A stretch of 64,000 nucleotides of DNA from the NCBI RefSeq assembly GCF_000498535.1, contig NZ_AVGG01000005.1, forward strand, positions 247,991 to 311,990, written 5' to 3'. The notes below the pieces were generated by a model. That model searched no databases. It was not told the origin of the DNA and saw only the letters and a list, made by a program, of their open reading frames with translations. Both the position numbers and the translations under genes were made by a program. This document shows, piece after piece, positions 9,547 to 20,039 of this stretch. Positions within the stretch are counted from its first letter, which is position 1, and every line of letters starts with the position of its first letter. Source of the stretch: Flavobacterium limnosediminis JC2902 (lineage in GTDB: Bacteria > Bacteroidota > Bacteroidia > Flavobacteriales > Flavobacteriaceae).

Positions 9547-10668
9547 CTACCAAGGACCGTTCTGTTTCACTTGATAAAAGCGTTTGCCATCAAATCGATA
9601 AAGTCCGGCTCCGGCACCCCACCACATATTTCCCGACTTGTCCTGATACATACTCTGAACACAACAGTTAATCCCGTCTTTTTCTGTAAACACGGTAAAT
9701 GCTTTTGGATTTGGTAAGGGAACGGAAGGGTCAAATCTCGTAGTACTACCTCGGGCTGTAACCCAAATAATACCTGACTCTTCTATATATATACCCCAAA
9801 ATTCAGTACCCCCTAATCCGTCTTTAGCAGTGTATTCGGTTAAAGTTTTTCCATCATATTTACAGATGCCGTTTTTCATAGTAAACCACATATTTCCAGC
9901 TTTATCCTGTGCTATACCTCCCGCATAGTTACCTCCCAAACCTTCCTTTTCTGCAATATTGGTAATTGTTTTTCCACCTGTTAAGATCGAATCCGAAGGA
10001 TCATAACGAAAGACACCATTTTCAAAAGAAGCAAACCAAATGTTTCCACTTTTGTCTTCCATGATGCCAGCAACATTTATAGGGGGAAGTTGTTGAAATA
10101 ATGAAAAACATTGATCACCTTTGCTATCGGCAGATGGATCATATCGGAAAACGCCACCATGTGTACCTACCCAAATAGTACCCGATTTGTCAACAAGGAT
10201 GCTTTTCCGACTTATATCTATATGGCTCAAGCCATCTTTTTGATTATAATTTCTAAAGGTTTTTCCATCATATTTATAAACGCCTTGGTCAGTCCCAAAC
10301 CAAAGATTACCATTTTTATCTTCATTAATAGCATAAACAGTGTTGCTATTAAAACCATTAGGATTAGAAAAGTAAGTCAGCGTTTTTACATCATACCTCA
10401 CTACACCTTCGCCTAAGGTACCAAACCATAAATTCCCTTTCGAATCCTGAAAGATAGCTCTAATATATTGGCTTACAAGACTGGGATCCCAAACCGGGTT
10501 AGAATTGACAACTTTAGGCTGTGGCCTTCCTATTATTTCCAGGCCTGGTTGCGGTACATTAGTCGTCTGCTTCGGAGCGTTTTTCTCCACTTGGCCATGG
10601 CAGGAATTCATAAATAACCCCGCGAAAAGCCAAATGTAAATTGAATTGCGAAAATTATATTTTGTCAT
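9547..10668 (-). CDS. Two-component-regulator-propeller lipoprotein
   Basis: Predicted lipoprotein (lipobox FMNSC near residue 23) made almost wholly of regulator-propeller repeats. Each is about 40 residues with the pattern DKSGNLWFGT...GVYRYDGKTF, seen at least seven times, for example GNLWFGTLGEGVVRYD, GNLWFGTDQGVYKYD and GTIWVGTHGGVFRYD. Such repeats form the periplasmic sensor propeller of hybrid two-component systems, but here no transmembrane, kinase or DNA-binding part follows, so this is a stand-alone propeller. It may bind a ligand or protein at the outer membrane. Monocistronic. Confidence 0.8.
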   Translation of the reverse strand: MTKYNFRNSIYIWLFAGLFMNSCHGQVEKNAPKQTTNVPQPGLEIIGRPQPKVVNSNPVWDPSLVSQYIRAIFQDSKGNLWFGTLGEGVVRYDVKTLTYFSNPNGFNSNTVYAINEDKNGNLWFGTDQGVYKYDGKTFRNYNQKDGLSHIDISRKSILVDKSGTIWVGTHGGVFRYDPSADSKGDQCFSLFQQLPPINVAGIMEDKSGNIWFASFENGVFRYDPSDSILTGGKTITNIAEKEGLGGNYAGGIAQDKAGNMWFTMKNGICKYDGKTLTEYTAKDGLGGTEFWGIYIEESGIIWVTARGSTTRFDPSVPLPNPKAFTVFTEKDGINCCVQSMYQDKSGNMWWGAGAGLYRFDGKRFYQVKQNGPW

Positions 10669-10774
10669 TTTCCTCTGTTTTAGTTGCTATAAGAAATGTT
10701 CGTAAAATGCTATAGAGTTTTAGATTTTCAGATCGCATAAGCATGACACACCACCCTATTGTTTGGAATTATTG

Positions 10775-11740
10775 TCAGTCAACTACTTTTATTACAACAT
10801 TACCCGTTTTCTGACCGGATTCAACATATTTGTATGCCTCTACAATTTGATCTAACTTGTATTTCCTGTCAATTACAGGTTTGAATTCGCCTTTTTCAAC
10901 AAGTTCTTTCAAAAATAGCACATCCTTTTTAGTAGTAGTCGGAATTGGGAACAAAAGTTTTTTGCCTCCCCAAAGCGAAGTGGTAAGTGCATAAAGTATA
11001 TTCTCTCCATTTTTACCCAGTTCAGTTGAAATGTATATCCCTTTTTCAGTCAGCAAAGGTTTGCATTGACCGAATGAACTTTTTCCCACTGCGTCAAAAA
11101 TGAAATCAAATTTTTCTTTTGTCTTTGTGAAATCCTGCGTTTGATAATCAATAACCGTATCTGCACCAAGAGATTTTACCAACTCTACATTTTTCGTATT
11201 ACAAACCGCGGTTACTATTGCCCCAAAATGTTTTAATAGTTGAACAGCCGCAGAACCAATAGCACCGGTTGCTCCATACACTAAAACATTTTGTCCGGAT
11301 TCAACTTTAGCAGCCCTGATGTCCACCAAGGCATAATGTCCGCCTTCTGTAATAGCTACCGCTTCATCAAAGTTTAAGTTTTCAGGCATGTGTGTAATCG
11401 CATCTGTTTCAGCAATTGTCAAATACTCTGCATGACCACCAAAGGTTTTGTCATTAAACCCAAAAACTTTATCGCCTTTTTTGAATGTTGTTACATTTTT
11501 TCCGATATCTTCAATTACACCTGCAAACTCACAACCTAATATTTGACATTTTGGTCGCAAAAGTCCGCTCCAAAACCGTGAAATGAAATATTCTGCACTT
11601 CTGAAACCGGAGTCAGTACGGTTTACTGTGGATGAATAGACCTTAATTAATACTTCGTTATCTTTTGGAAAAGGTTTAGCAACCTCCATTAACTTGGCAA
11701 CTTCCGGCGGTCCATATTTTGCATGTACAATTGCTTTCAT
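10775..11740 (-). CDS. NAD(P)-dependent MDR oxidoreductase, quinone-oxidoreductase-like
   Basis: Medium-chain dehydrogenase/reductase of 321 residues. The N-terminal GroES-like part has LGCEFAGVIEDIG; the Rossmann part has the nucleotide loop YGATGAIGSAAVQLL around residue 150, then DTVIDYQ and FDFIFDAVG. The cysteine cluster for a structural zinc is absent, placing it with the zinc-free quinone oxidoreductase branch. Cytoplasmic. The substrate is unknown; reduction of quinones or enones is the usual activity. Monocistronic and next to REP-like hairpins. Confidence 0.8.
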   Translation of the reverse strand: MKAIVHAKYGPPEVAKLMEVAKPFPKDNEVLIKVYSSTVNRTDSGFRSAEYFISRFWSGLLRPKCQILGCEFAGVIEDIGKNVTTFKKGDKVFGFNDKTFGGHAEYLTIAETDAITHMPENLNFDEAVAITEGGHYALVDIRAAKVESGQNVLVYGATGAIGSAAVQLLKHFGAIVTAVCNTKNVELVKSLGADTVIDYQTQDFTKTKEKFDFIFDAVGKSSFGQCKPLLTEKGIYISTELGKNGENILYALTTSLWGGKKLLFPIPTTTKKDVLFLKELVEKGEFKPVIDRKYKLDQIVEAYKYVESGQKTGNVVIKVVD

Positions 11741-11779
11741 TTTTCAACTATTTTGATGGTGTTTGGCGGTGTCCCTAAA

Positions 11780-11922
11780 CTGGCGCGAGCATCTTACTCA
11801 TGTACAAAAACCAATTGCCGACAATCTATAACATATTTGCACAATTCCGCCACTTCGGTATATCGTGTTACAACTCAATGAATTTATGTTGCGGGCAAGA
11901 GCAGGATGCTCTCGCTAGCGTG
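11780..11922. repeat. Pair of inverted REP-like palindromes
   Basis: The gap 11741-12046 has no gene. It holds GAGCATCTTACTC (about 11787-11800) and, inverted, AGAGCAGGATGCTCT (11898-11912), each in GC-richer surroundings (CTGGCGC; CTCGCTAGCG) unlike the AT-rich flanks. The arrangement resembles REP sequences spread by REP-associated tyrosine transposases; no such transposase is in the window. Confidence 0.5.
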
Positions 11923-12046
11923 GTTTTTTTGTTCTTTTAGTTTGTTTATCGCTAAGTCAAATATTCAAAAAAGCATTCTGTTTTGCCCTAAAATTCCATT
12001 TGAACAAAACCGTTTATAGATGTAGCTTTTACATCATAAAGTTCTT

Positions 12047-13204
12047 TTAGTAAATAATATTTTTATGTACTTCTTTTCCAATTGTAATACTTGTTTCAAG
12101 TTTTTTCAAGAATTCAGAAAGTATATTCACAACATTTTTTCTTGCACTATTTAATTCCTTTGACATTTTCGGTAAACCATCAATTGTATTTAGAAACAGA
12201 TGCATATTATTTAATGCGAATTCAATTTGGATTAATAGATTATCTAAAGAATCACCAGCTTCAATTATTTCTTCCTTTTTGTTTTCAAAATCATTAATAT
12301 AAATCGTTATTAATTTTGAAAATGAATCAATACCTTTTTCAAAATTATTTATATAAATTGGGATTTCGGGTTCAATTCGATTTGCAAAATCATTCATTAC
12401 GTTTGCTGTTCTTTCAAAGATATTTCTTTGAACTTTAAAGGATATGGGCTGATTTCTGTTTTTAGCGATTAAAACATCTATTTCAGACGTTTTTTTATTC
12501 ATTTCATCACCAATCCAGTTCGTTGCTTCTGAAATCCTTATTAAAGCGTGAGTTGAAATCGAAAACGATTCCTCTATAAACTCTTGATAATCAATGATCC
12601 CAAAATCTTCTTCTTCAACAATTATGATATCTGTATTTACTTCTTCAATTTTTGTTGGAAGATTTGGAATAGCTTTTAAATTCTGAATCCTTTTAGGAAT
12701 ATGAATTCTTAATAATCTTTCGAGTTCATCTTTTAGATTAAATTCCCAATACAAAACGTTTTTTTCTCCCAAACTGGATTTGAAATCTCTAATTTTTGTG
12801 AGCTGTTCAGGATTTATTTCAGTTAAAGACTGAGGTGCTGAATTTTTGAAATAAAATAAAATTTGTACAGAGTTATTATCTTTTATAAATTTTTGATGAG
12901 CTATGTTAAATTCTTCTTCTGTACCTGAACCATATTCTTTTGTTGGTGTTCCAAATTTCATCCATAAAAGACCAATAAATAAATCATATTCAGGGATATC
13001 ATTATTTATTATGCTTTGTAATCCTTCGGAACCTATTGCTGGCGCGGAATTTGTTTCCCATTTTTGTAATTCTAAAATAATGTTATTTTGGCTTCCAAAC
13101 GTTAAGTTTAATTCTTCAACAACTTGGTCTATGGATTCTCTTTCTTCAGATAAATCAGATGGTGAGGCTAAAAATATTTTATACTTACTAATTAATTCAG
13201 GCAT
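12047..13204 (-). CDS. DUF4062-like protein with helical C-terminal region
   Basis: Orphan of 385 residues. Residues 6-125 resemble the DUF4062 domain: YKIFLASPSDLSEERESI at the start, then YDLFIGLLWMKFGTPT and EEFNIAHQKF, a Rossmann-like alpha/beta layout related to TIR and deoxyribosyltransferase-like folds often found in immune or signalling proteins. Residues 190-385 are Glu/Lys/Ile-rich, predicted helical and coiled-coil, with no further enzyme motif. No signal peptide; cytoplasmic. The coding sequence is clearly more AT-rich than its neighbours, and the gene stands alone between REP-like hairpins and a possible IS end, suggesting horizontal acquisition. A defence function is inference only. 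Confidence 0.65.
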   Translation of the reverse strand: MPELISKYKIFLASPSDLSEERESIDQVVEELNLTFGSQNNIILELQKWETNSAPAIGSEGLQSIINNDIPEYDLFIGLLWMKFGTPTKEYGSGTEEEFNIAHQKFIKDNNSVQILFYFKNSAPQSLTEINPEQLTKIRDFKSSLGEKNVLYWEFNLKDELERLLRIHIPKRIQNLKAIPNLPTKIEEVNTDIIIVEEEDFGIIDYQEFIEESFSISTHALIRISEATNWIGDEMNKKTSEIDVLIAKNRNQPISFKVQRNIFERTANVMNDFANRIEPEIPIYINNFEKGIDSFSKLITIYINDFENKKEEIIEAGDSLDNLLIQIEFALNNMHLFLNTIDGLPKMSKELNSARKNVVNILSEFLKKLETSITIGKEVHKNIIY

Positions 13205-13460
13205 TTTGCTAAGTTTTGTTTTTTACACAATTTTTTTTCGAAAGTTACAACTAACTCTTAAACAGACGTAACGCATTAATATATAGAACTGCTCACTTTA
13301 AAAGCATCATAATCTAAAGAAAAATACACTACCTCTATTTTCCGCTAATCTACAAAAAGTAAGAAAATAAAACAATTTAAGTGATTTATAATTTGATGTC
13401 ATCAGGAATTCTCAAAATTGGGTTTTACATAGTCATGTGTTAAAAATTTCATTTTTAAAA

Positions 13461-13485
13461 CTTACACACTTTTTGGGATAGTGTC
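13461..13485. mobile_element. Possible solo insertion-sequence end
   Basis: Read on the minus strand, GACACTATCCCAAAAAGTGT followed by GTAAG looks like the terminal inverted repeat of IS256-type elements of Bacteroidota. No transposase or partner repeat is present, so at most this is a scar. The remainder of 13205-13595 is AT-rich without a gene, apart from the next palindrome. Confidence 0.3.
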
Positions 13486-13495
13486 TTTTCAACGC

Positions 13496-13529
13496 AGACC
13501 TGGCAGGTTTTTAAAAATCTGTCAGGTCT
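13496..13529. repeat. Dispersed palindrome GACCTGRCAGGTTTT, copy 1
   Basis: Arms AGACCTGgCAG / CTGtCAGGTCT around TTTTTAAAAAT. The same palindrome occurs at 31830-31864. Shortly downstream (about 13579) lies a single arm, ACACGGATTTCACG, of another flavobacterial repeat whose full hairpin is at 26988-27051. Confidence 0.7.
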
Positions 13530-13595
13530 AACATGAAGGATGTCGGTGTTTTATTTTAACACTTGATTAGCATAAGTCACATACAAACACGGATT

Positions 13596-14255
13596 TCACG
13601 GACTAAAAACCATTTCATGTCGCTTGCCATTGTTCTCGAAAATGACTTTCGTCCAAAACGGTTTTGCCTGATTCATCGTTGGGAACCAGTTTCTTTTTTC
13701 ATCGGAAACGATAAACAATCCGTGATCATCTCCCAATACAGAGAAGTTCTCGCGTTTGGGTTGTTTGATGAAATAATCGGTTTCATAACGCTGATTCACC
13801 TCGTCACAAAATCCGAATACGTTATCGGCCACAAAACCGATTTCGCTTATTTTTAAAAAAGAGGCGCTGCTGAATTTTTCATTCACAACATTCTGTAAAT
13901 CATAGCGAACGATGCATTCCAGAATATTGCCGTTGTTATCGTAGAAATAAAACGATTTGGCATTCCAATTACTGAAATCGACTATATATTGATTGGGTTC
14001 GTACGGAATCAGTTCCGCTTTACCCCTCATCCATTTCAAACCCGCTTTCAGCTTATTTTCGGGAATATCGAAAGCGAAATGATAAACCGGTTTCTGAATG
14101 GCATCCGACAAATGAAAACACAACTTTGAAGTTCCTGTCTGAAAAGAAAGAAGTTCATCCGTTTGTTCTATCACTTTCAAGCTTAGCTTTTCCTTGTAAA
14201 AGAATTCGGTTTCCGAAAGGGAGTTGGTTAACAGATGAACTTCTGAAATTTGCAT
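13596..14255 (-). CDS. VOC (glyoxalase/bleomycin-resistance) family protein
   Basis: VOC-fold protein of 219 residues with two beta-alpha-beta-beta-beta modules. The first begins ISEVHLLTNSLSETEFFYKE, the second ISEIGFVADNVFGFCDEV; NNGNILECIVRYD carries the typical end-of-module Glu metal ligand. No known dioxygenase or glyoxalase signature is complete, so the substrate is unknown. It starts 11 bp after the katG stop codon on the same strand and is likely co-transcribed with it, hinting at a role in oxidative or electrophile stress. Confidence 0.75.
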   Translation of the reverse strand: MQISEVHLLTNSLSETEFFYKEKLSLKVIEQTDELLSFQTGTSKLCFHLSDAIQKPVYHFAFDIPENKLKAGLKWMRGKAELIPYEPNQYIVDFSNWNAKSFYFYDNNGNILECIVRYDLQNVVNEKFSSASFLKISEIGFVADNVFGFCDEVNQRYETDYFIKQPKRENFSVLGDDHGLFIVSDEKRNWFPTMNQAKPFWTKVIFENNGKRHEMVFSP

Positions 14256-14266
14256 GATTTTTAATT

Positions 14267-16483
<2,217 letters not shown>

Positions 16484-16708
16484 TTATAAAGTTATTAGTA
16501 ACGGATGAATATTTATTTTTACGAGAAATTACCAAATTAAAATACTGTAGGTCAATTTTTTACGAGCATTAAATTTAGTTAAAATTACCGAATTAACTGA
16601 TTAACTTTTCATAAATCAAATTGATTGTTTTTATTTTTTCATAAGAAAATCCTATAACCTAAAATTGGTATGATGTTTGTTTACCTTTGGAAACTAAATT
16701 AAATAAGC

Positions 16709-17440
16709 ATGAAAAAAACAGCACTACTATTAGCTTTCATTCCTTTTTTTGGTTGCGCGGAAATGCAACAGGTTATCGATCAGTTACCACAAACACCGGG
16801 CGTTATGGGGCAAATGGGAATAGGACAAGTCGAAATTGCTTCCGGACTGAAAGAAGCGCTGAACAAAGGAATTGAAAAACAAGTGATAAAACTTACCAAT
16901 ACAGACGGTTTCTACAAAAATGAAATGGTAAAAATCCTTTTACCGGAAGAACTTAAAAAGGTAGACAAAACGCTTCGTGATATCGGCATGAGCAAATTGG
17001 CTGATGAAGGTTTGAAAGTAATGAACCGTGCGGCTGAAGATGCAGTAAAAGAAGCCACTCCTATTTTTGTCGATGCGGTGAAGGGGATGACTTTCAACGA
17101 TGCAAAAAACATTCTTATGGGTGATGACCGTTCCGCTACGACTTATTTACAAACCACAACCTCAACTGCTTTATACGCGAAATTCAATCCGGTGATTAAA
17201 AAATCGTTTGCCAAAGTAGGCGCTGATAAAGTTTGGGCCACCATAATTACAAAGTACAACAGTGTGCCGTTGGTAAAAAAAGTCAATCCCGACTTAACGG
17301 ATTATACCACCAACAAATCCATGGAAGGTGTTTTCAAAATGATTGCTGTGGAAGAGAAAGACATTCGTAACAATCTGTCTTCCCGAAGCAGTGATTTACT
17401 GAAAAAAGTATTTGCCTTACAAGATGGAAAACAGGGCTAA
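16709..17440 (+). CDS. DUF4197 lipoprotein
   Basis: Lipoprotein of 243 residues: lipobox FFGCAE with Cys near residue 16, then a mostly helical DUF4197 domain. Recognisable blocks are ASGLKEALNKGIEKQV, a KNEMVKILLPEEL stretch, and DAKNILMGDDRSATTYLQ. The function of the family is unknown. A -7-type box TAccTTTG lies at 16682-16689, 20 bp before the ATG, but no TTG is well placed for -33. A convergent terminator and small-RNA-like locus follow. Confidence 0.85.
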   Translation: MKKTALLLAFIPFFGCAEMQQVIDQLPQTPGVMGQMGIGQVEIASGLKEALNKGIEKQVIKLTNTDGFYKNEMVKILLPEELKKVDKTLRDIGMSKLADEGLKVMNRAAEDAVKEATPIFVDAVKGMTFNDAKNILMGDDRSATTYLQTTTSTALYAKFNPVIKKSFAKVGADKVWATIITKYNSVPLVKKVNPDLTDYTTNKSMEGVFKMIAVEEKDIRNNLSSRSSDLLKKVFALQDGKQG

Positions 17441-17503
17441 AAAATTAAAATTCAACGAGATACAAATAACAATTTATTAACACTAACTAAGAAAAAATTA
17501 TCG

Positions 17504-17590
17504 GAACTTTGCGTCAGAATGAATAGTTTCTCATTTGGTTAGGGTTAGTTAAAAAAAGAATTCCACGCTTTCGGGCGTGGTTTTTTTTTG
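17504..17590 (+). ncRNA. Small-RNA-like locus with leaderless 7-codon micro-ORF
   Basis: A near-consensus -7 box (gaacTTTG, 17504-17511) is followed at 17519 by a micro-ORF encoding MNSFSFG and stop (17519-17542), then GGTTAGTTAAAAAAAG and a GC stem-loop with T9. The predicted RNA would be about 70 nt and would begin at or just before the micro-ORF ATG. It lies between a stop codon and a convergent gene, so it cannot be the leader of a downstream gene. No -33 TTG is visible, and it could instead be a long 3' UTR of the DUF4197 gene. Confidence 0.4.
17563..17589 (+). terminator. Strong intrinsic terminator
   Basis: Stem CCACGC/GCGTGG with TTTCGG loop followed by nine T residues. On the opposite strand the same stem runs into AATTCTTTTTTT, so it may also end the BtuF-like transcript. 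Confidence 0.85.
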
Positions 17591-17593
17591 CAT

Positions 17594-18412
17594 TTAATCC
17601 AAACGATTATGCAATTGTTTGAAGTAATCAAAAGCTTTCACCAACCGGCTGCCGTACCAGGAAAACATTTCACCGTCTACAAAAACGGTTTTGGCATGAT
17701 GCGTATGCCGCCCTAATTCAAAAGCGTGTTCGTCTTTAAAGGGAAACGGTTCGGAAGACAATAAAACCAAATCGGGATCGCCCTGAATCCGCATTTTCTG
17801 AATTACGATTTCCGGGTAACGTCCTTCGTATTTCGGGTGATTGTCATAGATGTTTTCGAATTTATTCAGCTTCAGCAATTCATTGATAAAATTATCCCCT
17901 CCTGCTACCATATACGGATTGGCCCAGATAAAATAAGCCACTTTCTGAACTTCCCTGTTTTTCATGAAATTCTGAAAATCAGCTAAAGCGAAATTCGTTT
18001 TATCGATCCATTTTTGCGCATCGGTGCGTTTGTTGAACAATTGTCCGAAATCGGAAATCATTTGCAGATTATCTTCAATGGTAATGATATTCGTTACCCA
18101 AACCGGACAAATATCTTTTAATGATTCTACAATTTCCAACGTATTCTCTTCCTTATTGGCGATGATAATATCCGGTTGCAATGCTTTTATCTTATCGATT
18201 TTCACCTGTTTCGTTCCGCCGACAATCGTTTTGGTCGATTTGAAATGAAACGGATGCACGCAGAATTTAGTGATTCCCACTACACTGTCTTCCAGGCCCA
18301 TATCGAAAAGTAATTCGGTTTGGGACGGCACTAAGGAAACAATTCTTTTAGGTGTTTTTTCGAACGTATGTTGGATTCCGAGTTGATCGGTATATGTCTT
18401 TGAATTTGGCAT
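17594..18412 (-). CDS. BtuF-like helical-backbone metal-receptor protein
   Basis: Substrate-binding-protein fold of the helical-backbone metal receptor class (BtuF/FhuD relatives), 272 residues. Typical pieces are KRIVSLVPSQTELLFDMG at the start, VVGITKFCVHP, KALQPDIIIANKEEN and PDLVLLSSEPFPF near the end. There is no signal peptide or lipobox, unlike transporters' binding proteins, so it may be cytoplasmic; Bacteroidota often encode such signal-less forms. Cobalamin or haem-like ligands are plausible but unproven. Last gene of the run pyrF-DoxX-this gene, 18 bp after DoxX. Confidence 0.8.
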   Translation of the reverse strand: MPNSKTYTDQLGIQHTFEKTPKRIVSLVPSQTELLFDMGLEDSVVGITKFCVHPFHFKSTKTIVGGTKQVKIDKIKALQPDIIIANKEENTLEIVESLKDICPVWVTNIITIEDNLQMISDFGQLFNKRTDAQKWIDKTNFALADFQNFMKNREVQKVAYFIWANPYMVAGGDNFINELLKLNKFENIYDNHPKYEGRYPEIVIQKMRIQGDPDLVLLSSEPFPFKDEHAFELGRHTHHAKTVFVDGEMFSWYGSRLVKAFDYFKQLHNRLD

Positions 18413-18430
18413 TGCCAGATAAAAATTTAA

Positions 18431-18826
18431 TTATAAATCGGGAGTTTGTTCCTTTTTGGTTATTCCGTTGGGAAACATGATTGTCAGCAAAACAAAAATA
18501 AGCAGGAAATTAAACTCCACTCCGTTTCGTCCTCCGCCCACTACATACCAGCCTTCCGGTAAATGAACCATAAAAATACCGACAACCAATATGAATATCG
18601 TTACGATTGCTGCCGGTTTGATGTATTTATTCAGAAGCAGTAAAATGGCTGCCACTACGTGCGATAGTTTGATTGCCCAGGCCAATGCCAATCCGAACGG
18701 AGCAAATCCGACCGTATTCAGGTAAAGGTTACCGAAATCATTAATCCCGTTGTTGAACATGCCCGGTACACTGTGCATGATTAAAATCACAGCTACCGCA
18801 AAACGAAGCAGAAAGGTACTTTTCAT
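18431..18826 (-). CDS. DoxX family membrane protein
   Basis: Small four-helix inner-membrane protein of 131 residues. Hydrophobic segments sit at about 7-20, 40-62, 68-88 and 100-120, with the family-like FGLALAWAIKLSHVVAAILL in the second helix. DoxX relatives act in redox or sulfur metabolism in some species, but most are uncharacterised. It lies 36 bp after pyrF and 18 bp before the BtuF-like gene on the same strand, a likely operon. Confidence 0.75.
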   Translation of the reverse strand: MKSTFLLRFAVAVILIMHSVPGMFNNGINDFGNLYLNTVGFAPFGLALAWAIKLSHVVAAILLLLNKYIKPAAIVTIFILVVGIFMVHLPEGWYVVGGGRNGVEFNFLLIFVLLTIMFPNGITKKEQTPDL

Positions 18827-18862
18827 TTTTAAAATTTAGAAATGAGCAGTAACAAATATAAC

Positions 18863-19675
18863 CTATTTAAGGATTGTTGCCATTTCCTGTTGCAGTTTCA
18901 AGGCCTCTTCTCTTGCTTTTTCGGCGAAATCGGCTGCGGTGGACGCATAAATGATTCCGCGGGACGAATTGATTAACAAACCGACGTTTTCGTTCATACC
19001 GTATTTGCAAACCTCCGCAAGACTTCCGCCTTGAGCGCCTACTCCGGGAACCAATAAGAAACTGTCGGGGACAATTTTACGGATTTCGGTAAAATATTCC
19101 GCTTTGGTTGCTCCTACCACATACATCAGGTTTTCGGAATTCTTCCAGGATTTGGAAGTTTCTAAAACTACCTTGTACAATTCTGTTCCGTCTACATTTT
19201 GAGTCTGAAAATCGAAAGCACCTTCGTTTGAAGTTAATGCTAACATAATCGTATGCTTGTCTTCAAATGCCAAAAACGGCTCTACCGAATCTTTTCCCAT
19301 ATAAGGCGCCACGGTAACCGAATCAAAGTTCAGATCTTTGAAAAATGCCCTTGCATACATGGAAGACGTGTTTCCGATATCTCCACGTTTTGCATCGGCA
19401 ATGGTGAAGATTTCAGGATATTTTTCGTTAATGTAATGAATGGTTTTTTCCAATGATTGCCAGCCTCTTATTCCGTAAGCTTCGTAAAAAGCGGTGTTGG
19501 GTTTATAGGAAACACATAAATCGTGGGTCGCATCGATGATCGCTTTGTTGAATTCGAAAATCGGGTCTTCTGTTTGTAACAGGTGTTCCGGAATTTTGTT
19601 TAAGTCGACATCCAAACCAATGCATAAGAATGATTTTTTTGATTGGATTTGGTCTTGTAGTTGTTGTGTTGTCAT
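18863..19675 (-). CDS. pyrF: Orotidine 5'-phosphate decarboxylase
   Basis: Final step of UMP synthesis, decarboxylating OMP. The catalytic D-x-K-x-x-D block is DAKRGD at residues 94-99, preceded by the substrate-binding [11 protein letters not shown] at 20-30 and [12 protein letters not shown] at 58-68; the phosphate-binding region is [11 protein letters not shown] near 215. The length of 270 and the AxGxxGWQ arrangement fit the type 2 (about 270-residue) enzymes found in Bacteroidota and Mycobacteria. It heads the pyrF-DoxX-BtuF-like run. prfA lies upstream on the same strand but is separated by repeats and a terminator. Confidence 0.95.
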   Translation of the reverse strand: MTTQQLQDQIQSKKSFLCIGLDVDLNKIPEHLLQTEDPIFEFNKAIIDATHDLCVSYKPNTAFYEAYGIRGWQSLEKTIHYINEKYPEIFTIADAKRGDIGNTSSMYARAFFKDLNFDSVTVAPYMGKDSVEPFLAFEDKHTIMLALTSNEGAFDFQTQNVDGTELYKVVLETSKSWKNSENLMYVVGATKAEYFTEIRKIVPDSFLLVPGVGAQGGSLAEVCKYGMNENVGLLINSSRGIIYASTAADFAEKAREEALKLQQEMATILK

Positions 19676-19678
19676 CTT

Positions 19679-19770
19679 ATTTAGGTACTAAGGCGCTGAG
19701 ATGCTAAGGTACTTAGGTTCGAAGCGGCAAAAGAGTTGTTTTTATTTTTTTTCGGTTACCAAGTTGCTGA
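19679..19770. repeat. TNAG-type short-period repeats
   Basis: Degenerate 8-9-bp-period run of ctaag/tgag words (for example ACTAAGGCGCTGAGATGC) between pyrF and prfA. Similar runs occur at 31606-31642, 35172-35262 and 36555-36690. Noncoding. Confidence 0.6.
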
Positions 19771-19792
19771 GTTTGGTTGTTGTAATTTAACT

Positions 19793-19831
19793 GCAAAGGT
19801 CGCAAAGTTTTCGCAAAGGTCGCAAAGTTTT
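19793..19831. repeat. 20-bp tandem repeat GCAAAGGTCGCAAAGTTTT
   Basis: Two identical 19-bp copies (19793-19811, 19813-19831) one base apart. Noncoding, part of the 364-bp pyrF-prfA gap. Confidence 0.75.
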
Positions 19832-19894
19832 TTCTAAACCCAATATGACCGGTAATTTTTTGAAAGTTTACAAAAATTCAAATGGTTTCCGGTC

Positions 19895-19979
19895 TAGCCC
19901 CGATTGGAGCGGCGCCTCGCAGAGCGGAAAGCGGGAAAATGGATTCCAAAAAGGCCCAAGCCATTCGCTCCAAAAAAAA
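19895..19979 (+). repeat. Dispersed element TAGCCCCGATTG...GCTCCAAAA, copy A
   Basis: 85-bp copy with conserved start TAGCCCCGATTGgAGCGG, middle GAGCGGAAAGCGGGAA and end ATTCGCTCCAAAAAAAA. Other copies are at 31937-32059 and, reversed, at 61642-61773. The GGAGCG near the start can pair with CGCTCC at the end. Noncoding. Confidence 0.75.
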
Positions 19980-20010
19980 TACCATACATCAACAAGTTCA
20001 GTATGGCATC
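19971..20010 (-). terminator. Terminator of prfA
   Basis: On the minus strand ATGCCATAC pairs with GTATGGTAT across a 13-nt loop and is followed by eight T residues. It lies 30 bp after the prfA stop codon and its T-run overlaps the end of the dispersed element. Confidence 0.7.
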
Positions 20011-20039
20011 TTTTTCTATTCTCTTTGCTCTTTTTTCTA

